Origin: Zetaproteobacteria bacterium
GTDB taxonomy: Bacteria > Pseudomonadota > Zetaproteobacteria > Mariprofundales > Mariprofundaceae
DNA: 49,165 nt
Assembly: GCA_021545585.1 (NCBI GenBank)
Contig: JAJRTF010000089.1
Location: forward strand, 1-49,165
Reading direction: 5' to 3'
In this document: in pieces, positions 26,005 through 34,668 of the stretch
Position numbering within the stretch: the stretch's first letter is position 1
How the letters are laid out: each line of letters begins with the position of its first letter
Program-made: the position numbers and the translations under genes
The notes under the pieces: generated by a model
What the model saw: only the letters and a program-made list of their open reading frames with translations
Database searches by the model: none
Told to the model about the DNA's origin: nothing

Positions 26005-26934
26005 TCATGTCATCCGGGGCAGCATGGGCCGGGGAGGCAGCAGTGTATCCCTGATGACCGGCAGCACCATGCGCAGCCAGTCACGGCGGGTTAATGTTAC
26101 CCGTTCAGCAAGCGGCCTTTGCAGCGTTTCAATCCTGTTCAGCATGCAATCAGCGCCGTGCAGCGTGGTTGCAATCTGCAGCCTCAGCCGGAGGGGCAGC
26201 CACGGCAACAGGTTCTGGCCAAACACCAGTTTCTCACGCGTTATCGCCACAGCATGCTTCAGCGCCGGGGCCACAGCCTGATTGTGCACATCATCAGCCA
26301 ATGCATCCGTTCTGGCCCAGTCGAGCAGCTGTTCGGCATTCAGGCCATGCGCTTCCAGCCAGGCCTCCGGCAGATAACAGCGTCCCCGCGGCAGATCGAC
26401 AGACAGATCCTGCCAGAAATTGACCAGCTGCAGGGCCGTGCAGATGGCATCCGAGGCCTGCAGCGCCTCCGGACTGTCGACTTCATGCAGGGCCAGCATC
26501 AATCTGCCCACCGGATTGGCCGAATGTACACAGTAAAACATCAGTTCATCCTCACTGGCATAGGCATGCAGGCTGACATCCATGCGGAAGGCGATGAGCA
26601 GGTTGTGCAGTGCCTCGACGGGCAGATGATGTTTGCGGATGCTGTCGCTGAGGGCTAAAAATACCGGCTGTTCCAGCGATTCAGTCAGGCAGCGCTCCAG
26701 CAGGGTTTCCCATGCATTGAGCTGCTTCAGGCGCGTGTCGGCCGGGATGTTGCCCTCATCGGCCAGATCATCGGCATGCCGGGCGAAGGCATAGATGGCG
26801 GCCACAGCCGGCCTGTAGTCTTTTTTGATGAATCGGGATGCGGTGGGGAAGTTTTCATAGTGCCGCCGTGCGATGGTCAGACAATATTGGTAGGCTTGGG
26901 CAAGTTCTCGGTCGGTAGGGGCCTGTGCATGCAT
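26005..26934 (-). CDS. hpnC: Hydroxysqualene synthase HpnC
   Basis: 309 residues from the ATG at 26934. Same fold as HpnD: first aspartate motif DDLAD at residues 55-59 in 'YAFARHADDLADEG', second in 'LQLVNFWQDLSVDLPRGRCYLP' with the less acidic pattern typical of HpnC. It converts presqualene diphosphate to hydroxysqualene. The N-terminus 'DRELAQAYQYCLTIARRHYENFP' matches the family. In-frame ATGs at 26976 and 27000 would add up to 22 unconserved residues; none has a strong Shine-Dalgarno. It is divergent from thiO with at most 95 bases between. Confidence 0.93.
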   Translation of the reverse strand: MHAQAPTDRELAQAYQYCLTIARRHYENFPTASRFIKKDYRPAVAAIYAFARHADDLADEGNIPADTRLKQLNAWETLLERCLTESLEQPVFLALSDSIRKHHLPVEALHNLLIAFRMDVSLHAYASEDELMFYCVHSANPVGRLMLALHEVDSPEALQASDAICTALQLVNFWQDLSVDLPRGRCYLPEAWLEAHGLNAEQLLDWARTDALADDVHNQAVAPALKHAVAITREKLVFGQNLLPWLPLRLRLQIATTLHGADCMLNRIETLQRPLAERVTLTRRDWLRMVLPVIRDTLLPPRPMLPRMT

Positions 26935-27029
26935 GTCGGCATGGTGGCGGTAAGCATGGAATCGGGCAAGCCCCATGTGGTCGGGCAGGAGGGCGTACAT
27001 TGACGAATAGCGTATCCGGTCGGCAGGGC

Positions 27030-28166
27030 ATGCGGGTTGCTGTTATCGGCGGCGGCATTATCGGCTGCCTGACGGCCTTGTACCTTGCCAGACTGGGCGC
27101 GCGACCTGTGATTCTCGAACGCGGTCGAACCGGGCATGAATCATCCTGGGCCGGGGCCGGTATTTTATGCCCGATTCACCCGTGGCTTTATCCCGACAGT
27201 TTCACCCGTCTGGTGGATTTCAGTCTGAATCTTTACCCTGATTTGAGTGATGAATTGCAACGGCTTACCGGCATGTCGATTGAATGGCTGCAGAGCGGCC
27301 TGTTGATTCCATTGTTTGCCGATGATGCCGTGCATCACAGGCAACATGCCCTGCAGTGGTCGCAGAAATTCGACTGGCGGGTCGAGGAGCTGGATGCCGA
27401 TGGTTTACAGCGCCATGAGCCGGTATTATCACATCATGCTACTGGCGGCCTGCTTTGGCCCGAGGTCGCGCAGGCGCGTAATCCGCGCCTGTTGAAAGCT
27501 GTGAAGCAGGCGCTGGAACTGGCTGCGGTCGAGGTTCTTGAACAGGTCGAGGTGACAAATCTGGCGCTCAATGCTCAGGGCCATGTCGCCGGGGTTTGTC
27601 TGGCTGATGGCCGGCAGCTGGATGCCGATGCTGCACTGCTGGCGGCCGGCAGCTGGAGCGGGGAACTGGCGAATGTTATGGGGGTTTCCTTACCGGTAGA
27701 GCCGGTAAAAGGGCAGATTGCGCTGATCAGGACAGACCCCGGGACGGTTCGCCATATCATCAAGCATGATGATGTCTATTTTGTGCCGCGTCAGGATGGA
27801 AGGGTATTAATCGGGGCAAGTATGGAGCGGGTGGGTTTTATCGAAGGTAATACTGAAGATATTATCCATACATTGATGCAGGCCACGGCTCGCATTGCTC
27901 CGGCATTGGCCGAGGCCGAAGTGGAGCATCAGTGGATGGGCTTTCGCCCCGGTACTCCGGATGGATTACCGTATCTTGGTCCGGTGGCTGGCCGCCCCGG
28001 CCTATGGGTAGCGACCGGCCATTATCGTAATGGTGTCCTGCTGGCTCCGGGAACAGCTGAACTGATGAGCCGATGGATGATGGGTGAATCCCCCAGTCTC
28101 GATATGCACGATTTCCGCGTGGACCGGAAGTTACCCAATGATCCCATGATCGGGCTTCCCGAGTAG
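27030..28166 (+). CDS. thiO: Glycine oxidase ThiO-like FAD enzyme
   Basis: 378 residues. DAO-family flavoprotein: 'MRVAVIGGGIIGCLTALYLA' binds FAD, 'ESSWAGAGILCPIHPW' and 'PVKGQIALIRTD' are family segments, and the C-terminus has 'GTPDGLPYLGPV' and the ThiO hallmark 'ATGHYRNGVLLAPGTAEL'. ThiO oxidises glycine to dehydroglycine (iminoacetate) for the thiazole half of thiamine. No other thiamine gene is visible here, so the role rests on motif resemblance. The ATG at 27030 follows GGCAGGG; an in-frame upstream extension to 26925 would overlap hpnC. Its stop is three bases from the convergent hemN stop. Confidence 0.85.
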   Translation: MRVAVIGGGIIGCLTALYLARLGARPVILERGRTGHESSWAGAGILCPIHPWLYPDSFTRLVDFSLNLYPDLSDELQRLTGMSIEWLQSGLLIPLFADDAVHHRQHALQWSQKFDWRVEELDADGLQRHEPVLSHHATGGLLWPEVAQARNPRLLKAVKQALELAAVEVLEQVEVTNLALNAQGHVAGVCLADGRQLDADAALLAAGSWSGELANVMGVSLPVEPVKGQIALIRTDPGTVRHIIKHDDVYFVPRQDGRVLIGASMERVGFIEGNTEDIIHTLMQATARIAPALAEAEVEHQWMGFRPGTPDGLPYLGPVAGRPGLWVATGHYRNGVLLAPGTAELMSRWMMGESPSLDMHDFRVDRKLPNDPMIGLPE

Positions 28167-28169
28167 GCC

Positions 28170-29594
28170 CTAAATAACCTTGGAGAAGCTGGTGCCTTCC
28201 TTTTTCTTCTGAAGGTATTCATCGAAAACCATGGCAACGTTGCGGATCAGCAGGCGGCCGGCCGGCAAAACCGTCAAACCATCCGGGCGCAAATCAACCA
28301 GCCCATCGCTGACCATCTCATGCAGGTCTTGCAGACCGTCGGCAAAATGCTCCTTGAAATCAATGCCGAACTCCTGCTCGAAGGGCTTGAATTCGAGGGA
28401 GAAGTCGCACATCAGGCGCATGATGACCTGGCGACGCAGATGATCCTCATCTGACAGTTGATAACCGCGGAAAACCGGGAATTCACCTTTGTCGATATTT
28501 GCCGTGTAGGCATCCATTTCCTTTTCATTCTGGAAAAAGCCACCGCCGACATAGCCGATCGATGTGACACCCAGACCAATCAGATCGCAATCGGCCTGCG
28601 TACTGTAACCCTGAAAATTGCGGTACAGTTTTCCTTCGCGCTGGGCGATGGTCAGTTCGTCATCCGGTTTGGCAAAATGATCCATACCGATAAAGACATA
28701 GCCGGCATCCAGAAGCTTGTTGATGCTGTGCTCAAGGATATTGAGCTTTTCCTGCGGGCTGGGCAGGGCGTCTTCGTCGATACGGCGCTGCGGCATGAAC
28801 ATATGCGGCAGATGCGCATAATTGAACAGCGCAATGCGATCCGGGCTGAATTCGATAATGGTATCCAGTGTGGCGTCGAAGGTTGCGACGCTCTGATGTG
28901 GCAGGCCGTACATCAGATCAATATTCATGGATTCAAAGCCATGCCGGCGCGCTTCGTTAAGGACACGCAGGGTTTCTTCCTTGCTCTGAATACGGTTGAC
29001 GGCTTTTTGCACAACCGGATCGAAATCCTGCACACCCATGCTCATGCGGTTGAGGCCGATCTCCTGCAACACGCGTACCGTATCCTGATCGCATTCGCGC
29101 GGATCGATTTCGATGCTGAACTCGCCTACATCCTTGGCGACAAAATGGAAACGTTCGCGCAGCCTGTTCATGATGGTGCGCATCTGATCGTTATTCATAA
29201 ATGTCGGTGTGCCGCCGCCGAAATGCAACTGGGTGACAGGCCGCTTACAGTCGCCGAGGGTGTCGGCTACATGATCGATTTCCTTAAGCAGAAGATCCAG
29301 ATAGGGCGCGGCGCGATCGTATTGTTTGGTGACGATTTTATTGCAGCCGCAGTAGTAGCAAATGGTATTGCAGAAGGGGATATGGATATACAGGGATAGC
29401 GGCGCATCGTCTCCTGCGACACGCTTCAGCGTGGCAGTGTAATCATCGGCACCGATACCGGTGTGGAACATCGGTGCGGTGGGGTAGGAGGTGTAGCGCG
29501 GACCTGCCTTGTCGTATTTTTTAATGATATCCAGATCAAAAAGATCAGCGCCCCCCAGTTGGGAGGCGCTGGATACGGAGCTTGTTTCAGTCAT
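28170..29594 (-). CDS. hemN: Oxygen-independent coproporphyrinogen III dehydrogenase
   Basis: 474 residues, close to E. coli HemN (457). Radical-SAM enzyme of heme synthesis. The cluster cysteines are Cys75, Cys79 and Cys82 in 'IPFCNTICYYCGC', with the extra HemN Cys84; GGGTP is at residues 126-130. The N-terminal 'KYDKAGPRYTSYPTA' and 'MSMGVQDFDPVVQKAVNRIQ' are typical of true HemN rather than HemW. Its ATG shares one base with the triheme cytochrome stop, placing heme supply and cytochromes in one transcript. Confidence 0.96.
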   Translation of the reverse strand: MTETSSVSSASQLGGADLFDLDIIKKYDKAGPRYTSYPTAPMFHTGIGADDYTATLKRVAGDDAPLSLYIHIPFCNTICYYCGCNKIVTKQYDRAAPYLDLLLKEIDHVADTLGDCKRPVTQLHFGGGTPTFMNNDQMRTIMNRLRERFHFVAKDVGEFSIEIDPRECDQDTVRVLQEIGLNRMSMGVQDFDPVVQKAVNRIQSKEETLRVLNEARRHGFESMNIDLMYGLPHQSVATFDATLDTIIEFSPDRIALFNYAHLPHMFMPQRRIDEDALPSPQEKLNILEHSINKLLDAGYVFIGMDHFAKPDDELTIAQREGKLYRNFQGYSTQADCDLIGLGVTSIGYVGGGFFQNEKEMDAYTANIDKGEFPVFRGYQLSDEDHLRRQVIMRLMCDFSLEFKPFEQEFGIDFKEHFADGLQDLHEMVSDGLVDLRPDGLTVLPAGRLLIRNVAMVFDEYLQKKKEGTSFSKVI

Positions 29595-30430
29595 CAGTTC
29601 TTGTATTTCCTCATGTAAGCAATGATATCCTGAATGTTGTCGGCAGAGAGCTTGTCAACCTTCTTGCCGGCGCGGTCGACATGGCGACCGTGGCGGATAC
29701 GCAGATCCAGCAGGCGGTCATCCAAGTCGGCAATATTGCGTTTGCTAGCTGCATTGCCAATCAGTTTAATCTTGGCCGGTGTGCTATGGCAGGATACGCA
29801 GTTTTTAGCAAACAGCTTTTTACCCTTGGCCGGGTTGGCCATATAGCGAAGCTCATAAACATAGTTGGCGATATCAGCAATATCGGTGTTTTTCAGCTGG
29901 TGACGTTTGCTGGTCATCATTGTGCCGGGACGACCATAGCGCATGGTATGCACAATGCCTTTTAAATCCAGCTTGGTATAGACAAGGTTCTTGGCGCCGA
30001 CACCGGTGATGGCCCGGCCATCTATGCCATGGCAGGATGCACAGACTGCTTTGAAGCGTTTCTTGCCATTGGCCAGGTTCGGCTTGTAGTCAAAACTCTG
30101 GATATAATCGATGACTTCTTCGATCTCCAGCGGATCAAGGGTGTATTTTTTCGGTGTCATGGCTGTGCCTTTTACACCGTAGGTAATGATGCGGCGCAGT
30201 TCATCGCGGCTGACATATTGAGCCAGAGCGCGGTGGTTGCGTGCCGGGAAAGGCTTCAGTTTTTTGCCATAGTCGCTGACCTCACCGGTTTTGCCATGGC
30301 ACATGGCGCAGTTGGCTTCATACAATGCCTTACCATTCGCGATGCTGGCGGATGCCGCCATAGGCGCTGAAAACAAGGCCATGGCAAGACCGGTGGCCAT
30401 TGCCATTCCTGATATTGTGCTTGCTCGCAT
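29594..30430 (-). CDS. Periplasmic triheme cytochrome c
   Basis: 278 residues. A signal peptide (to about residue 29) is followed by three cytochrome-c-like domains, each with one CxxCH: CAMCH (41-45), CASCH (130-134) and CVSCH (211-215). Candidate methionine ligands are 'GTAMTP' and 'GTMMTSKRHQL' in the first two domains. The mature protein is lysine- and arginine-rich. I know no named match; small multi-domain cytochromes like this carry electrons across the periplasm. It has a strong GGGAGGAG before the ATG, follows the monoheme gene by 44 bases and overlaps hemN by one base. Confidence 0.85.
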   Translation of the reverse strand: MRASTISGMAMATGLAMALFSAPMAASASIANGKALYEANCAMCHGKTGEVSDYGKKLKPFPARNHRALAQYVSRDELRRIITYGVKGTAMTPKKYTLDPLEIEEVIDYIQSFDYKPNLANGKKRFKAVCASCHGIDGRAITGVGAKNLVYTKLDLKGIVHTMRYGRPGTMMTSKRHQLKNTDIADIANYVYELRYMANPAKGKKLFAKNCVSCHSTPAKIKLIGNAASKRNIADLDDRLLDLRIRHGRHVDRAGKKVDKLSADNIQDIIAYMRKYKN

Positions 30431-30474
30431 AAACTCTCCTCCCGTGACAGTAAGTGCTAAGATATAATGGCTAA

Positions 30475-30798
30475 CTATTTACTACACGGATTGTTAGCGC
30501 AAGGGTTGGCTGCAGGCTGCTTGCTCTTGATGAGTGCAACCAGCGCATCGATCTGCTCTTCATCCAGTTTTTTACCGAACTTCGGCATCATCTTGCGACC
30601 ATCCTTGATGACTGCTTTGAGTGCAGCCTCATCGGTGTTCATGTCCTTGAAGGCCGGGCCGACCTTTTTCTTGTCGAATTTGTGGCACATCTTGCATTTG
30701 GACTTGTAAACCTTCACGGCATCAACATCGGCCATGGCGATCTGGGATGTCAGGCCAAAGCATGCGGCTGCGATGATTGTTGCAATCGTCTTTTTCAT
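30475..30798 (-). CDS. Small periplasmic monoheme cytochrome c
   Basis: 107 residues. The signal peptide ends near 'IAMADVD'; one heme site CKMCH is at residues 35-39, and a likely Met ligand lies in 'GRKMMPKFGKKLDEEQ'. This is a class I cytochrome c of about 8 kDa, a mobile electron carrier. The C-terminus has an unusual tail 'ANPCANNPCSK' with two cysteines outside the heme site, which could form a disulfide or a metal site. AAGGAGAG precedes the ATG. It is the second gene of the cluster. Confidence 0.88.
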   Translation of the reverse strand: MKKTIATIIAAACFGLTSQIAMADVDAVKVYKSKCKMCHKFDKKKVGPAFKDMNTDEAALKAVIKDGRKMMPKFGKKLDEEQIDALVALIKSKQPAANPCANNPCSK

Positions 30799-30907
30799 AA
30801 TACTCTCCTTTTTGGCTCCATCAGTGTATCTTCAGGAGCAATGATAATCCTTGTTGCTGCAACTGTCTGGGAGGAGAGATTGCGCGAAAGGATTAAATTT
30901 CCCTCGT

Positions 30908-31648
30908 CTACATCTCGACAGGCACGACCTTCGGGCGGTAAAACCACATCTGATAAAGACTGATCAGAATCTGCAAGCCAAATGTGATACCAACCAGGCC
31001 GCCTGCACTGACTACAACGTAGGCGAAGCCGGGGATGATCTTGGTGACAAACCAGGATGAAATATCCAGCAGCAGGAAGATGAACGGCAGCGCCACATAA
31101 ATGCGCTTGACGATGACACTCATTTCGCAGAGCAGGAAGATGCGCCCGACAAAGAACAGAATGAAGGCGATACCGAACAGGTGGATGTGGGATACGCGCA
31201 CCAGTGCCGGGATAGTGGCGCCGGTATCGGTTTCGGTCAGCCTGATGACATTGTTATAAGATGTGAGATGCGGAATGGACATGCCGCTTTCCGCCGAATG
31301 GCACATGATGCAGTTGTTATCCAGTATAGGTTTGATTTTTTCATTGAACTCGTCTTCGGGGGTGTCGTGGTCAATCCAGTCGAGGATATCGCGTTTGGCA
31401 GCCAGATTCGGAAGGTTGGGCGCCATCGGACCGTTGATAGCGGCTCCCAGACGTGTCTGGTTATGGCTGCCGTGGTAGGCAATGACAACATCCTGCACCG
31501 AAAGTCCTTCCTGACCATCGCGGCCCTGATGGGTGTAATAGAGATTCAGGAGGGCAAACAGATAGGCGATGCCAATGGTGATAAGGAACATAGAGTCGAG
31601 GATTTTTTCACTGACCGAGGCATCGTTGAACCGCTTATACTTGGGCAT
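30908..31648 (-). CDS. Membrane protein with one covalent heme c site, unknown function
   Basis: 246 residues. One transmembrane helix near 19-38, a periplasmic loop of about 110 residues holding CIMCH (113-117), then three or four helices near 150-172, 180-198 and 205-235. Several histidines sit close to membrane edges (SHIHLFG near 150), so heme b binding inside the membrane is possible but unproven. I do not recognise the family. Being first of a four-gene cluster with two soluble cytochromes and hemN suggests it feeds electrons to, or takes them from, the quinone pool. A good promoter (31705-31677) and AAGGTGG precede it. Confidence 0.8.
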   Translation of the reverse strand: MPKYKRFNDASVSEKILDSMFLITIGIAYLFALLNLYYTHQGRDGQEGLSVQDVVIAYHGSHNQTRLGAAINGPMAPNLPNLAAKRDILDWIDHDTPEDEFNEKIKPILDNNCIMCHSAESGMSIPHLTSYNNVIRLTETDTGATIPALVRVSHIHLFGIAFILFFVGRIFLLCEMSVIVKRIYVALPFIFLLLDISSWFVTKIIPGFAYVVVSAGGLVGITFGLQILISLYQMWFYRPKVVPVEM

Positions 31649-31676
31649 GAAAGGCCACCTTTTTTATTTTGTCGGT

Positions 31677-31705
31677 ATTATAACGATGGGGGATAAAGTA
31701 AGCAA
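31677..31705 (-). promoter_or_regulatory. Sigma70-type promoter of the cytochrome-hemN cluster
   Basis: On the minus strand TTGCTT (31705-31700), a 17-base spacer, then a perfect TATAAT (31682-31677). It ends 28 bases before the start codon at 31648. Confidence 0.6.
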
Positions 31706-31800
31706 TAGCCTAAAATACTTGAGTTTTTCGGTCGGACTTTGCTGCCGTGAATATCGCTGGAATAGCCATAGCTGGCGACTGTGGCAGTGCGCGTGAAGGT

Positions 31801-31810
31801 GGGGGGGGGG
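31801..31810. repeat. Homopolymer run of ten G (ten C on the minus strand), downstream tract
   Basis: Ten G lie at 31801-31810, about 85 bases beyond the lipoprotein stop. On the minus strand it reads GTTACT followed by ten C, very like GTTGACT plus ten C in the promoter of the same gene at 34616-34601. It could be a decayed copy of that promoter element. Confidence 0.7.
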
Positions 31811-31895
31811 AGTAACAGTTCCACTGCCGCCACAAAGGGGGACAGCTTGGCAACACGTCGCCAGATGCCAGTGACGAGCACCGGACGCATACGCA

Positions 31896-34535
31896 TCACG
31901 GACTCACTAGAATTGTGCCCACATCGCCCACGACAATGAACTTCGTACCGCTCCAAGTAAGCCCATAAAGCCAGTTGGCCGTGCCCGAGGTCTGCCGCGT
32001 CCAGTTCATGCCATCGGGGCTGGTCAAGATTATGCCAGCTCCAGAAAAAACTCCCGGAATGAGTCCTGTATAGTCCCATCCCGTAGCGACAAACTGCGTA
32101 CCGCTCCAAATAATGTTGTTGAGAGAAGTCGTAGCAGTTAAACCCGATACCTGCACCATCCAATTTACGCCATCCAGACTGCTCAAAATCGTTCCACCAC
32201 CACCCACTACGACAAACTGCGTGCCGCTCCATGTGATGCCACTAAGAGGAATGGTCGTGCCCGAGGTCTGCGGCGTCCAGTTCACGCCATCGGGACTGGT
32301 TAGGATTATCGCATTATTTCTGAATCCGCCCACTGCAACAAATTGCGTACCGTTCCAAGCAATGTCATGTAGCGGAGCGACCGTGCCCGATGTCTGCGGC
32401 GTCCAGTTTACACCATCCAGACTGCTCAAAACCGTACCACCATCACCCACTACGACAAACTGCGTACTGCTCCAGATGACGCTATTAAGCCTATTGGCCG
32501 TGCCTGAGGTCTGTGCTGTCCATGTCACCCCATCGGGACTGGTCAGAATTTTGCCTGCCTCACCCACAGCCACAAATTGCGTACCGCTCCATGTGATATC
32601 ACGAAACCAATTGGTCGTACCCACATTCGACACCGTCCAAGCCGCCCCATCGGGGCTGGTCAGAATCGCGCCGGCATCACCCACTGCGACAAACTGCGTA
32701 CCGTTCCATACAACCTGTTTAAGATTATAAACTGTACCCGAGGTCTGCGCCGTCCAGTTTACGCCAGCCCCGCTTCCGGGCGCTGGAGTTGGTGCAACTA
32801 TGCTGACCCACAGCCTTTGCATGGAGGCTAAAGTATCCCCAATATGATAAGCACGGCCCACATAAGGTACAAATGAAAGTCCCGCAGAAGCATTCCCCGG
32901 GTTGGAAGCAGCCACAGTTAGCTGCACCTTGTAATTTGGATCTGATACACTTAGCGCGACTGGTTGGGCAGAGGCAGGGGCTTGCACACCATTGAGATAT
33001 ACCAACCCATTCGCGTCAACTTTGAATAAAACAGTTTGATTGGGAGAGTTTTGAGCAGCAACAGTAACAATTCCCTGTTGAACCAAAGAACCAGCAATGT
33101 CCACGCAATATGTGCCCTTGCCCACACCTGAATGATATCCGGGCAGAAAAGTTCCGCCATCCAAATTGTCAAAACAGCCCAAAGAAGTAAAAGGAGACAG
33201 TGATCCTCTTTCTGCTATATCAAAGGTAAGGTTGTTCGATTGATTTTTAACAGCGGGTATTATAATAATACTTCCTCCCGCATTGTTTCCTGTAATGGTA
33301 TAATTGATTGGTGCTGGCGCGTCTGAAAAGTACCACCCTATTAAAGGGTCGTCCCTAATCATTCCCAGCCTTCCCACAGGAACAGGCTTGCCATCAAGCG
33401 TAGCGCTCCATGTAGCAGTAGATAGCAGAGGGATAACTGTCTTCGGTATGGCTATTTCATAAATGCCCGGATTATTTGCAGATAGCTGAATTGATGCGGA
33501 ATCCATCGTCAACAAGTTTTGCAAAGATGCCTGGTCAAGTCCTGTCAAAACATTTTGTTGACCTTTGAATGTTAAAATAAGTTCATGCCCCTTGGCATTA
33601 ATTTTGATTTGGTGATCACTAAGCCCTAATTTGTTTTGAATGTCTGTTGAGATCAAAGCGCCATTTTCAACTTTCTCAATATAAGCGCGATCTGGAACAC
33701 CATTTCCCGTTACATCTGTAACTTTAACTTTTGCAACGGTCTTTGGCGTTGATTTAACAAGAGATGATGACTGAGTGGCAATATTATATCCTGCTGCTTT
33801 TGAAGCTAAAATCAACGAAAAGTGCTTTTGCATTACAGATTCCGCATCACCTGAATGGATAGATGCAATATACCCTGAACTGATGAGAGTCCAGTTTACT
33901 TTTGTGCGAGACTTATGATTTACTGGGTTGAATGAAAAACTATCCCTATAATCAGTCAGTCCATCATTATTTATATCAGTTATCCAGTTGCTTGTGGCAG
34001 CATCCAATGCCGCTTGAATTGCTGAGCTTGAAGCTGATGGCAAATCTAAGCTCGCACTCACGCCCCGGTAGATCATATCCGTAATAACATTGACCGAACA
34101 TGAACCGTTCAGCCAGTCGGAAGCTTTGGCAATAGCGTGAATGGTACCAGTGTTTAAAGTGGGCACAGCATCAACGACACAATCATCATTGGCATCAATG
34201 TCGGCACCGCCAGTAGCTGTGACCAATATCCACTCTGATTTAGGAATACCAGCAAGCGTTAAATCAAAACTACCTGCGGCATTCAAATCTGTTAAACTAC
34301 CATTTGATCTTATCGGTCCTTCAATAGGATTCACTAAATCAGTTAGTCTGTATGCTTTAATTGTCGCACCGGCAAGCGGACCAAGAACGGCTTTAATGCC
34401 GCCAGCAGTTGCGGTGGGCGCTGGCGTTGATGTACCACCGCCCCCTCCACCACCACAGGCCGACAGCATCAGCGCTGCCGCCATGGAAAAAATCATCAAG
34501 CCGTTGGAAAAAATATGCCGAAGTTTCATGCTCAT
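31896..34535 (-). CDS. Large lipoprotein with C-terminal seven-repeat beta-propeller
   Basis: 879 residues from the ATG at 34535, behind GGAGGAGAGGGG. The signal ends in the lipobox LSAC (Cys27), then seven glycines. Residues ~50-590 are a domain I do not recognise, with carboxypeptidase-like 'PLAGATIKAYRL' and calcium-loop-like segments 'DIDANDDCV' and 'DINNDGLTDYRDS'. Residues ~592-879 are seven ~40-residue repeats of the form 'WTxQTSGT...ITWSGTQFVAVG...ILTSPDGVN', a BNR/Ycf48-like propeller. Its location is the outer membrane or cell surface. Hand counts of two lines in the N-terminal half give about 35-42% G+C against about 65% in one line of mdh, suggesting a foreign origin. Ten-base G/C runs flank it on both sides. 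Confidence 0.85.
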   Translation of the reverse strand: MSMKLRHIFSNGLMIFSMAAALMLSACGGGGGGGTSTPAPTATAGGIKAVLGPLAGATIKAYRLTDLVNPIEGPIRSNGSLTDLNAAGSFDLTLAGIPKSEWILVTATGGADIDANDDCVVDAVPTLNTGTIHAIAKASDWLNGSCSVNVITDMIYRGVSASLDLPSASSSAIQAALDAATSNWITDINNDGLTDYRDSFSFNPVNHKSRTKVNWTLISSGYIASIHSGDAESVMQKHFSLILASKAAGYNIATQSSSLVKSTPKTVAKVKVTDVTGNGVPDRAYIEKVENGALISTDIQNKLGLSDHQIKINAKGHELILTFKGQQNVLTGLDQASLQNLLTMDSASIQLSANNPGIYEIAIPKTVIPLLSTATWSATLDGKPVPVGRLGMIRDDPLIGWYFSDAPAPINYTITGNNAGGSIIIIPAVKNQSNNLTFDIAERGSLSPFTSLGCFDNLDGGTFLPGYHSGVGKGTYCVDIAGSLVQQGIVTVAAQNSPNQTVLFKVDANGLVYLNGVQAPASAQPVALSVSDPNYKVQLTVAASNPGNASAGLSFVPYVGRAYHIGDTLASMQRLWVSIVAPTPAPGSGAGVNWTAQTSGTVYNLKQVVWNGTQFVAVGDAGAILTSPDGAAWTVSNVGTTNWFRDITWSGTQFVAVGEAGKILTSPDGVTWTAQTSGTANRLNSVIWSSTQFVVVGDGGTVLSSLDGVNWTPQTSGTVAPLHDIAWNGTQFVAVGGFRNNAIILTSPDGVNWTPQTSGTTIPLSGITWSGTQFVVVGGGGTILSSLDGVNWMVQVSGLTATTSLNNIIWSGTQFVATGWDYTGLIPGVFSGAGIILTSPDGMNWTRQTSGTANWLYGLTWSGTKFIVVGDVGTILVSP
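31899..32762 (-). repeat. Seven tandem ~120-base repeats coding propeller blades
   Basis: Seven successive units each encode one blade, with near-identical cores (for example TGGAGCGGTACGCAGTTTGT and close variants). Units 1-5 and 7 are 35-42 residues; unit 6 is longer because of an inserted loop 'DYTGLIPGVFSG'. High identity between units suggests recent expansion or recombination. Confidence 0.85.
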
Positions 34536-34588
34536 CCCCTCTCCTCCCAGAAGTATGCAGGTGTTTTGAAAATGTAGTTTTAAACGGC

Positions 34589-34616
34589 ATGGTATTTGCC
34601 GGGGGGGGGGAGTCAA
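34589..34616 (-). promoter_or_regulatory. Promoter with ten-C spacer, likely phase-variable
   Basis: On the minus strand TTGACT (34616-34611, 5 of 6 to the -35 consensus) is followed by ten C (34610-34601), GGCAAA, then TACCAT (34594-34589, 4 of 6 to the -10). The spacer is 16 bases, so gain of one C would give the ideal 17. The transcript would start near 34582, about 47 bases before the lipoprotein ATG. Homopolymer runs inside a promoter spacer are the known switch of Neisseria porA and Bordetella fim genes. Confidence 0.65.
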
Positions 34617-34668
34617 CATCTCTGGACAGCGATACTGCTTGTAAGCGATTCGTGTATGATGCCGACCT

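Noticed and set aside
31678-32232. 184-codon minus-strand frame overlapping the propeller lipoprotein end and the downstream ten-C tract
   Set aside because: Trp- and Arg-rich, it follows the propeller repeats in another frame and lacks a start signal or any fold. I considered a frameshifted gene fragment but saw no protein-like continuation after the tract.
31899-32762. Regular repeats considered as a CRISPR or other DNA repeat array
   Set aside because: The ~120-base units all encode protein blades in one frame with varying loops. There are no short identical repeats with unique spacers.
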